Shown: one piece after another, positions 8,404 through 16,000 of the stretch
How the letters are laid out: every line of letters starts with the position of its first letter
How positions within the stretch are numbered: position 1 is the first letter of the stretch
From: an uncultured bacterium
GTDB lineage: Bacteria > Cloacimonadota > Cloacimonadia > Cloacimonadales > Cloacimonadaceae
NCBI GenBank assembly: GCA_937960795.1
Contig: CALGPA010000004.1
Location: forward strand, 1 to 22,565
Length of the DNA: 22,565 nt
Direction of reading: 5' to 3'
Notes under the pieces: generated by a model
The model's input: the letters and a program-made list of their open reading frames with translations, nothing else
Databases searched by the model: none
What the model was told of the DNA's origin: nothing
Made by a program: the position numbers and the translations under genes

Positions 8404-9363
8404 TTAGCGGATGATATCGCCCGGTGAGCTTAGGTTGTGGATCGCAGAAGCATGGATGTGGATGGTGTCATACCGGGATGGCATCACTGAGAAGTATTTG
8501 CTGTATATGATCTTGAGAGTAATGGCTTCATCTTCTAGTGGGCGATAATCTGCCATCTCGTATATCAGATCAATTTCTTTTTGGGGCTCGATCTCAGCAT
8601 ACTCGGCGTCTATCGTCTCGAGAAGATTGTCATCACTGTCAAACAAGCCCAGCAGAAAAAAACCCTGGATGGCTACATCCAGATTGTTTTTGAGGCTTAC
8701 AAACACATCTGCGGGATGCGAGATATCATAGATATCATACAGAAAAGACTCGTCATCATTGACTGGGACGACATATACCTCACTGCTGAGATTGAAAGTG
8801 TCTTCGTCCAGCCAAGTGCCACTATAGCTTCTGGCAGAGCGGAAACCGCCCCAATAGCCAAGAGTGCGGAGCTCATATTGGCTCATTCCGGGGTCATTCA
8901 CAAGATATGAGGCGGCTCTGTTTGCCGGACCATCTTGCCTTACGACCAAGACCCAATGAGATCTGCGACCGGCTACTTTGACGATCACCTTGTTGCCTTT
9001 GTCCAATTCCCTCGATAGAAAATCCCAATCATTATATCGATAGCTCTGGGCGACTAATTCTAAACCAAGCCCATCTCCATCGATCAAAGCGGGGATTTGC
9101 CAACGCATATTGTTGCCAGAATAACCTCCATTTTTGCGCAGCCAATCATTGAGCTTTGCAGGAGTCATGAAGGGATTTGAGGCTTCTTGATTTAGCAACA
9201 TGGAGAGACAGGACACTACACAACCACTTTGTCCGATGGATGTGGATCTGCCCAATCGATCGGATTTCCACCTTGCATCGGTTTGGGAAAACCAACTGAA
9301 TCCAGTGGCAAAAACCATGCTGAGGCATAGCATAAGGTTGAGACTTAGGACGAGTTTCTTCAT
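8404..9363 (-). CDS. Secreted C39-like (papain-fold) cysteine peptidase
   Basis: Predicted 319-aa exported protein. I prefer ATG 9363 (signal peptide MKKLVLSLNLMLCLSMVFA) over an upstream TTG at 9378. The N-terminal half (about 22-185) shows the C39-like fold: FSQTDARWKSDRLG opening, Cys48 in GQSGCVVSC, His136 in SHWVLV and Asp157 in VNDPG, a plausible Cys-His-Asp triad. This family includes bacteriocin-leader peptidases and many free secreted peptidases; there is no ABC transporter here, so the latter is more likely. The C-terminal portion (about 190-319) is a beta-rich extension that I do not recognise. There is no T9SS sorting domain, so it probably stays in the periplasm or is released another way. 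It lies 218 bp upstream of the C25 protease genes on the same strand and is divergent from the rlpA-like gene. Confidence 0.75.
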   Translation of the reverse strand: MKKLVLSLNLMLCLSMVFATGFSWFSQTDARWKSDRLGRSTSIGQSGCVVSCLSMLLNQEASNPFMTPAKLNDWLRKNGGYSGNNMRWQIPALIDGDGLGLELVAQSYRYNDWDFLSRELDKGNKVIVKVAGRRSHWVLVVRQDGPANRAASYLVNDPGMSQYELRTLGYWGGFRSARSYSGTWLDEDTFNLSSEVYVVPVNDDESFLYDIYDISHPADVFVSLKNNLDVAIQGFFLLGLFDSDDNLLETIDAEYAEIEPQKEIDLIYEMADYRPLEDEAITLKIIYSKYFSVMPSRYDTIHIHASAIHNLSSPGDIIR

Positions 9364-9591
9364 GTGTAGAGCTCTCAAAACTGTTTATATTGCATTTACT
9401 TAGATTACAATGAGCAAAAAAGGAGGGAAGCGCCAGACTGTCAATTGCTTTTTTCCTTAAGAAGCCTAAAGCTTGTTTGGAGGTGATCACAGACAGCCCT
9501 TGTGTTACGGCTCTGGAAAGTGGCAGAGCTAAGCATCAGCAAGATAAGTTGATAGGCAATATAGAGCGATTTTTGTCTTGACAGATAGCCA

Positions 9592-9620
9592 TTGGTCTGA
9601 TTTCATGCACGAAATATAGT
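9592..9620 (+). promoter_or_regulatory. Candidate promoter for the rlpA-psuG-dppA cluster
   Basis: TTGGTC (9592-9597) and TATAGT (9615-9620) are 17 nt apart and end 23 nt before the ATG at 9644. An alternative is TTGACA at 9578-9583 with TTTCAT at 9601-9606, also 17 nt apart. An AAGGA Shine-Dalgarno-like sequence precedes the start codon. Confidence 0.4.
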
Positions 9621-9643
9621 AAAACACACAATATAAGGAACTT

Positions 9644-10141
9644 ATGAGGAAGATACGAAAGAAACTTTTTGTCACTTTTATCGGCCTGCAGCTTCTGTTT
9701 ATCGGACCTGTGATAGCTGATTCTGTGGCAGGATTGGGAAGTGATGAGATAAGTCAGGATCAAGCTGATCTTATGATGGATTCTCAGCACAGTCAGGAAC
9801 CCCCGGGGACGACGCCCGAGACCATGGTCGCTTCTTACTATGCAGACTATTTTCACGGCCGTACCACGGCAAATGGTGAAACATTCAATCAATACGCAAT
9901 GACCTGTGCCCATAAAACTCTTCCCTTTAACACACTGTTACGCGTTAAAAACCCCAAAAACGGGAAAACGGTAGAAGTCCGCGTTAATGACCGTGGCCCA
10001 TATCCTCCCGGCAGAGACATAGACCTCTCCTATGGAGCTGCAAAAAAGATCGGCTTGATTCGTCCCGGAGTAGCTGAAGTAGAAGTCTTTATTCTGCATC
10101 CGGAAAATTCTGACCACTCCACAGAGTACGCCGTAAACTAG
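9644..10141 (+). CDS. rlpA: RlpA-like double-psi beta-barrel protein (septal ring lytic transglycosylase family)
   Basis: Predicted 165-aa exported protein. An N-terminal signal segment (about 1-26, no lipobox cysteine seen) and a short linker lead into a DPBB/RlpA domain (about 63-151). Hallmarks are ASYYADYFHGRTTANGE, His90 in CAHKTLPFNT, and Asp116 in VNDRGPYPPGRDIDLS. In characterised RlpA proteins this fold cleaves naked peptidoglycan glycan strands at the septum; the corresponding His and Asp are retained here. The protein is much shorter than E. coli RlpA and lacks a SPOR domain, so septal targeting cannot be assumed. An AAGGA motif and promoter-like sequences sit just upstream. It leads a plus-strand cluster, with psuG starting 37 nt after its stop. 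Confidence 0.85.
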   Translation: MRKIRKKLFVTFIGLQLLFIGPVIADSVAGLGSDEISQDQADLMMDSQHSQEPPGTTPETMVASYYADYFHGRTTANGETFNQYAMTCAHKTLPFNTLLRVKNPKNGKTVEVRVNDRGPYPPGRDIDLSYGAAKKIGLIRPGVAEVEVFILHPENSDHSTEYAVN

Positions 10142-10178
10142 CATCAGTTTTCTCAATCGGCAATCGCCACAAGCTTCT

Positions 10179-11081
10179 ATGCTTCCGCTTAAAGTATCAT
10201 CCAAAGTTCAATCTGCTCTTTCAGAAAGCAGAGCAATATTGGCGATGGAATCTACCGTAATCACTCACGGCTTGCCATATCCACAGAGCTTCGCCGTACT
10301 ATCTGAAACCGAAGATCTTGCAGAGCGACATGGCGCTACTCCCGCGACGGTTTGCATCCTTGATGGCGTCATCCACATTGGCCTTGATCATCAAGACCGC
10401 GAGATCCTCATGCGAAAGATAGAGGGTGCAGAGATCATATACAAAGTATCTCAGCGGGACATTCCAATGATCTTGGCAGAGCGGGCTAGCGGAGGCACGA
10501 CAGTCTCAGCGACCATGGCTTTAGCACATCATGCGGGTATAAATGTGTTCGCAACCGGCGGAATCGGAGGCGTGCATCGCCTCTGGCAAGATAACTTGGA
10601 CATCTCACTGGATATCAAAGCACTATCCGAGATCCCAATGATCGTGGTATCTGCCGGATGCAAGGCGATCTTGGATATCCCTGCGACTCTTGAGCACCTT
10701 GAGAGTTCCGGAGTAACAGTCTATGGCTGGCAGTCAGACGACTTTCCTGCCTTCTACTCTCGGAATAGTGGCTGCAAGATCTTTGCTGTGAACAGCCTGC
10801 GATCAATAGCAGAAGCATTTCGGATGTCTCAAGAGCTTTCTTCCGGAGCTTTTCTAATTGCCAATCCGATACCCGAAGAAGATGAAATCCCCGCCTCAAA
10901 GATCGAGCCCTACATCCAAAGCGGAATGCAAGCAGCTGCCGGTATCCGGGGCAAGGATCTTACTCCGTTTTTGTTGAGCTACTTGGCAGAAGCTACCAAA
11001 GGCAGAACGGTCGATGCGAACCTCGCATTGCTGAGAAACAACGTAGTTTTAGGCGCGAAGATCGCCAAGGAATTAGGATGA
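10179..11081 (+). CDS. psuG: Pseudouridine-5'-phosphate glycosidase
   Basis: Predicted 300-aa cytoplasmic enzyme that reversibly converts pseudouridine 5'-phosphate to uracil plus ribose 5-phosphate by breaking a C-C glycosidic bond. Length is near that of E. coli PsuG (312 aa). Family motifs are clear: MESTVITHGLPYP with Glu24, GATPATVCILDGVIHIG, Lys89 in YKVSQRDI, ATGGIGGVHR, an Asp-containing DISLDI segment, and Lys162 in SAGCKAILD, which matches the lysine that forms the covalent ribose adduct. The usual partner, pseudouridine kinase PsuK, is not in the window, so the substrate must come from a kinase elsewhere or directly from RNA turnover. Its stop overlaps the next start by 4 bp (ATGA), which implies translational coupling with the M55 peptidase gene. 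Confidence 0.93.
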   Translation: MLPLKVSSKVQSALSESRAILAMESTVITHGLPYPQSFAVLSETEDLAERHGATPATVCILDGVIHIGLDHQDREILMRKIEGAEIIYKVSQRDIPMILAERASGGTTVSATMALAHHAGINVFATGGIGGVHRLWQDNLDISLDIKALSEIPMIVVSAGCKAILDIPATLEHLESSGVTVYGWQSDDFPAFYSRNSGCKIFAVNSLRSIAEAFRMSQELSSGAFLIANPIPEEDEIPASKIEPYIQSGMQAAAGIRGKDLTPFLLSYLAEATKGRTVDANLALLRNNVVLGAKIAKELG

Positions 11082-11908
11082 AAATCTATATTTCAGTGGA
11101 TATGGAAGGCATGCCCGGAACCTTCAATTGGGAACACGAGAAACGGGATCGTGCTGCCGTCTTGGCGAGCATGAATCAGCATCTGGAAACTGCCATTAAG
11201 GCAATAGCATCCAGTGATGCAGCCGCAAAGATCACCGAGATCTGTATCGCGGATGCGCATGGAGATTGTGATAACCTATCATATGATTTGACAAATTTGG
11301 ATGAGAGGGTGAGTCTGATCTCGGGTGCTCCCCGACCGGAATATATGATGCCAGGCTTCAGTCCAGATTTTGATATGGTCTTCCTTTTGGGATATCACGC
11401 CGGAACCGGGGCGCTGAGAGGCAATATGGATCATAGCTATTCAAACAGCAGGATCCAAAAGATCAGCATCAATGATATGCCCATGAATGAAGCTCTGATC
11501 AATGCGGCATATGCCGGCTATCACAGTGTTCCAATAGCATTAGTAAGCGGTGATCTGGCCCTGATGAAGGAGCTCGAAGATACGCTGCCCTGGATTGAGT
11601 ATCTCTGCACCAAGGAGGGGATCAGCAAGTTTGCTGCAAAGAGCTATTCACAAAAGCGACTGACAGACGAGCTTATCGATAAGGTGCAAAAAGCTTTAGA
11701 TAGAAATGGTCTTCCTTGCTTCTTAATCGAAAGCCCCATCAGGCTCAAAATTGAGTTTCACGCAACTGCCATGGCCGATCAAGCCTGCCTCATGCCAAAC
11801 GTTCAGAGGCTTGACGGCAAGACCATCAGTTTCACGGAGAATGATTTTGGGGTCTTTCTGAATGCTTTGATGGCGATCATCACTCTTGCTGAATCCGTGG
11901 ATATCTGA
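11078..11908 (+). CDS. dppA: M55 family D-aminopeptidase (DppA-like)
   Basis: Predicted 276-aa cytoplasmic zinc peptidase, close to the 274 aa of Bacillus subtilis DppA. Expected metal ligands and catalytic residues are in place: Asp8 and Glu10 in ISVDMEG, His61 in ADAHGD, His107 in LGYHAGT, His119 in NMDHSYS and Glu138 in MPMNEA, followed by VSGDLAL. Family members release N-terminal D-amino acids, for example D-Ala from D-Ala-D-Ala, and form decameric rings, which suggests a role in recycling cell-wall or dietary D-amino-acid peptides. That role fits the neighbouring RlpA-like gene but not obviously psuG. No ABC peptide transporter (the dpp partner genes of Bacillus) is in the window. It overlaps psuG by 4 bp and is followed by a hairpin at 11930-11960. 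Confidence 0.93.
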   Translation: MKIYISVDMEGMPGTFNWEHEKRDRAAVLASMNQHLETAIKAIASSDAAAKITEICIADAHGDCDNLSYDLTNLDERVSLISGAPRPEYMMPGFSPDFDMVFLLGYHAGTGALRGNMDHSYSNSRIQKISINDMPMNEALINAAYAGYHSVPIALVSGDLALMKELEDTLPWIEYLCTKEGISKFAAKSYSQKRLTDELIDKVQKALDRNGLPCFLIESPIRLKIEFHATAMADQACLMPNVQRLDGKTISFTENDFGVFLNALMAIITLAESVDI

Positions 11909-12291
11909 GGCTTTATCACGGCTGAAAGTTGAAAGATATCCACATCAGGGATCTCTTTCATTCTGTAATACACAAGTTTGTTTGGGCTTTGCCGGCTAGA
12001 TTAGCATGTCATTTATCCGGGTGATCCCGGCTTAAGAAATCACTCATAAAAAAACACTTAGCACTCAGGCAGATAAGGGCCGTGTTTTCATAGCTGAGGC
12101 TGCATGCAGCGCCTCAAAAGCAAACATAATGGCGAGAATGTGTTTGGCAGCCATAGCTGATTCTGGCCGAAATGCTCCAAAATCACGGCTTTGAGGATAA
12201 AAGCGTTGACATATTATGCCTCTTTCAAAGACTAGCCCTTGGCTGTTTTTCATTTTGTTTTTTTACTAAAAATCTGTTATGAGCGGGGATT
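11909..12291. other. Intergenic gap between dppA and coaX
   Basis: I find no confident gene. It holds a hairpin just after dppA (11930-11960), a small CCGGG/CCCGG hairpin near 12018-12031, and a palindromic stretch near 12096-12117 centred on GCTGCATGCAGC. A minus-strand reading frame of 62 codons (12253 to 12065) ends directly before a seven-T run on that strand, but it has no Shine-Dalgarno and no recognisable protein features. TTGACA occurs at 12206-12211 without a good -10. The coaX promoter is probably in the AT-rich segment 12245-12285 (TGTTAT at 12275-12280 as a possible -10). Confidence 0.5.
11930..11960 (+). terminator. Possible terminator hairpin after dppA
   Basis: TGAAAGATATCC (11930-11941) pairs with GGATCTCTTTCA (11949-11960) with one mismatch, giving a long stem over a short loop 21 nt past the dppA stop codon. 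Only a weak T-rich stretch (TTCTGT) follows, so termination would be inefficient or factor-dependent. Confidence 0.45.
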
Positions 12292-13095
12292 ATGCAAAAG
12301 AGCGTAAATATCGATCCTACCTTGGTAGTAGATATCGGAAATACAAACATAGTGTGCGCAGTGGTTGTTCAAAACGAAGTGCTGAGTCGTTTTCGTTTTG
12401 AGAGCAACCGCAATTTGCTGGTGGAAGATTATTATAGCCAGTTGCGCCACAAGATGCAGGATTACCCCTTGGCTTCCTTCAAGTTTGCAGCCATTGGGAG
12501 TGTCGTGCCCAGGCTTACTGAAATATTTGTGAAACTTCTAAGTGAATACAGCCTAGCTAAAGTCTATCAAATCGATGGCCTTTCTGATATTGGCCTGAGA
12601 TATTTGATCGAAGACCGCTCTGTTGTGGGACCTGATCTGGTGGCAAATGCATTTGGTGCCTGGAAGAAGTACGATATGTCTACCATCATCGTAGACATGG
12701 GCACAGCCACTACCATCCAGCTAGTGGATAAAGATGGTCTTTATGCCGGAGTCATCATTGCTCCCGGAGTCAAGACGGCTGCCAGTCATCTCTTTGACAA
12801 GGCTGCGCTACTAAACAATGTGGAGCTCAAGGCTCCCAAGCAGTTGATGGGAAATAGCACAAAAGATGCTCTCCTATCCGGGATCATCACCGGCCATGCC
12901 ATGATGCTCAGAGGCTTTCTTGCCGAGATCAAGGTAAACTACGCTCAATATGCACCTTTTAAAGTGATCATGACAGGCGGTCTTGCCAATGTGATCGCTC
13001 CGATGTGTGTAGCAGATTACGTAGTGGATCAGAATCTCACGATAGATGGCCTTGTCTTGGCGATGCATGCTTTGCTTCAAAAAGAATCTGAATAA
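12292..13095 (+). CDS. coaX: Type III pantothenate kinase
   Basis: Predicted 267-aa cytoplasmic enzyme catalysing the first step of coenzyme A synthesis (pantothenate to 4'-phosphopantothenate). The ASKHA-fold motifs are in order: phosphate-binding VVDIGNTNIVCAVV with Asp14, AAIGSVVPRL (about 66-75), the pantothenate-binding region VGPDLVANAFGAW with Asp115, and VDMGTATTIQLVD with Asp135, then YAGVIIAPGVKTAASHLF and VIMTGGLANV. Most CoaX proteins have an Arg after the Asp of the GxD motif; here it is Leu, which I believe occurs in some lineages. CoaX needs a monovalent cation and is insensitive to CoA feedback. sprA starts 3 nt after its stop, so the two are almost certainly co-transcribed. 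No strong promoter is seen; GGGG sits shortly before the ATG. Confidence 0.93.
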   Translation: MQKSVNIDPTLVVDIGNTNIVCAVVVQNEVLSRFRFESNRNLLVEDYYSQLRHKMQDYPLASFKFAAIGSVVPRLTEIFVKLLSEYSLAKVYQIDGLSDIGLRYLIEDRSVVGPDLVANAFGAWKKYDMSTIIVDMGTATTIQLVDKDGLYAGVIIAPGVKTAASHLFDKAALLNNVELKAPKQLMGNSTKDALLSGIITGHAMMLRGFLAEIKVNYAQYAPFKVIMTGGLANVIAPMCVADYVVDQNLTIDGLVLAMHALLQKESE

Positions 13096-13098
13096 TCT

Positions 13099-16000
13099 AT
13101 GCGTTTTCGTTGGCTTCTAGTCTTAGTCCTTCTTCCCGGAATCTTGATCTCGGAGACCTTTGGTCCCCGCCTGCTGATTCCCGGATACAATCCTCTGGTA
13201 AACAATAGGGTAGACGTCTATAAGCTCGATGGCGGTCTAAACGTCTTCCGGCAGAAGCCATATGATATCCCCGCACTTGAGATTGCCCGGCAAGAAGAGA
13301 TCGACTTTGAAGCGCAACGCGTGATCGTATTTACTTTGGTGGAAAACCTCAACTTACATCCCCCGATTCCTCTTAGCTTTGACCAATATCTGACCAATAT
13401 GCAGCGTCACGCATTCCGAAAATCATTAAACGCAAACATCAAGGAATACACCCGCACGGCAGAAGTCGTTTCCGGAGGTTTGATCGGAGAGTTTGTCTTG
13501 GAATTGCCGACCATTGCTTTGCCACGAACCGTACAGAGGGTATTGGGCAGTGGAGCCAGCCGCTTAAATCTGGATGGAACCCAAAAAGTCACTATCGCTG
13601 TCAGCAGTACAAAACGTAAGCAGATTCCCATCTATGAGATCGAAAACCGCAGCACTTTTGACATTCAAATGGAGCAGGAGACCAATCTCAGACTATCAGG
13701 AACGATTGGCGACAAGATCGAGGTTAACCTCAAATACAATTCAAATCAGGATGAACAGCTTTTTGACCCCAATAATGTAAACATCAAATACACTGGCGAT
13801 GAAGATGAGGTCGTGCGATCCATTGAAGCAGGAAACATCGCTCTGTCTTTGTCAGGAAGCCGCTATATCAGCTATTCGACCAGCTCCCAAGGCTTGTTTG
13901 GCGTCACCGGAAAGTTCAAATACAAGGATCTTGATCTGACCGTCATCGCTTCCAAAGAAGAAGGTCAGAAAAACACTATGAGCTATGTGGGACAAGCCCA
14001 AGCAGATAGTGTGGTCTTTCGCAGCAGAGATTATGCTGCCCGCACGATGTATTATTTGACTGATCCTCGTGAGCTTTATGAGATCTATGATGAAGATAGC
14101 ATTGGGAATCTGCCGGAAGGATGGGTGGACAATGCCATCGTCACTGATCCTGCCGGGGCTTGGATCATCCAAAATCCAAACCTGCTGCCGGAGTATGGCA
14201 CGGTGCGGCTCTTCTTTGATGACGCAAATGCCGCAAACAACGTTGCTTCCGCTCCAGGAGACACCATCTTCTTTAGCCCCAATGACTACTACACGCCCTA
14301 TTATGATGAGCTCATCGAGGGTACTGATTTTGTGACCGACTATGATGCCGGGTTTATCACGGTGCTGCGCAGTTTGGATCGCCGAGCTACTTTGGCTGTC
14401 ATGTATGATCGTCGTGATGGGGTCCCGGTCAGATCCTCGGACTACTATAGCGAAGGGATGGATTCTGACAATGAACTGATCTATCCTTACGTGATCCGGC
14501 GCCGCAATCAGGAATATGATCCGTCGGACCCGGATAATGTATGGCATTTACAGATGCGTAATGTTTACAACATGAATAAGACAAACGTCAAGAGTGATGG
14601 ATTCCAGCTGGATGTCTACACACTCAATGTTGATAACACCAGAAACTACAATCTCCCCGACGAACTCAGCTATGGATCATTCATCACCTACATGGACTAC
14701 CTGCGGCTGGATAGCACCGGGGATGGGCTCATCAATGGTGATGACGCCACCGTCAATCTCTCGACCGGCCTGATTCTTTTGCCTTTCATCGAGCCCTTCC
14801 GCCCCCTAGGCGATGAAGTGCTTTATGAGGAAGAAAACGAAAGCATCAGCTATCAAGATATCAGTTTCTTCCTATCTGTTAAGGGTAAGATTGGCAGAGA
14901 AGCGATCGATCTTGCCCAAAGTGGTATCCTCAGAGGCAGTGTCCGAGTGCGAGTAAATGGGTTGGATCAACGCGAGAATGTTGACTATCTGGTGGATTAT
15001 GATTTTGGGAGGATCACTTTCTTGACCCCTGCCGGGAAGGACCCCGATGCCCGCATTGAGATTGACTATGAGAGCAGGACACTCTTTGATGTGGCGCGAA
15101 AGAGCCTGGCAGGCATGCGTGCCGATTGGCAGATCACGGATTATGCCAAGCTAGGCGGTACCCTGATCTATAGATCCGAGACCGTATCCGACAAACGTCC
15201 GCGCATCGGCAATGAAAACATCGAAATGTGGTTAGCAAACATTGACGGAAGGATAGGTTTCAAGCCTGCCTTCATCACACGTTGGATTGACGCAATTCCT
15301 CTGATAAACACCACTGCTGCCAGCGAGATCAATATCTCAGGCGAGATTGCCTACACTATCCCGAATATATACGGGGATTCCGATACCAAGCGGAAGGTCT
15401 CCTATGTTGACGACATGGAGTCCATCGTCGATTCCTACCCCCTAGGGGTGACTTTCTCCACATGGGTGCGAGGAAGCAAGCCCTGGGGCACGACCTTGGC
15501 CAAAGGCAGGTCAAATTGGTACAATCCCAAACACATACGCCGCGAGCAGATTGAGGATCCATCCACCCTCACCGAAAGAGAGCGCAAGGAAACAGCCACA
15601 GTCCTCGCAATCAGACATTGGCCCAGCAATCTTTATATACCCGGTAGCGGAGTGCAAAGCTGGAGTGGCATCATGAAATACTTGGGAAACCAATTGGACT
15701 TCTCTCAAAAGAAATACATCGAGCTCTTGGTCAAAGTAGATAGAGAAGGCAATGACTTCCCTCCCGAGATCACACTCACAGTTGATTTGGGCGATATCAA
15801 TGAGGATTTCTACACCGAGTTTGGTGGCTTAAACCGCCTTGATACAGAAGACAAAAATCTTGATGGCGTCCTGACCTTGGATGAAGACATCGGTTTGGAT
15901 GGCATTCCCCATGGTGAGCCCGGGCATGATCCTTTTGATCTGGCTGATCCGGGCATAGATGCACTTGGCGACTATCCCGGAATCAACGGCACGGAAGGAA

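Noticed and set aside
8404..9363. Bacteriocin-processing C39 transporter
   Set aside because: No transmembrane or ATPase domain follows, and the protein is only 319 aa with a signal peptide.
12206..12234. TTGACA as a coaX promoter
   Set aside because: The hexamer at the expected -10 distance (AGACTA) is poor and the site is over 55 nt from the coaX start.
13852..14547. Long minus-strand open frame (231 codons) inside the sprA gene
   Set aside because: It lies entirely antisense to a strongly supported SprA sequence and has no Shine-Dalgarno or recognisable domain.
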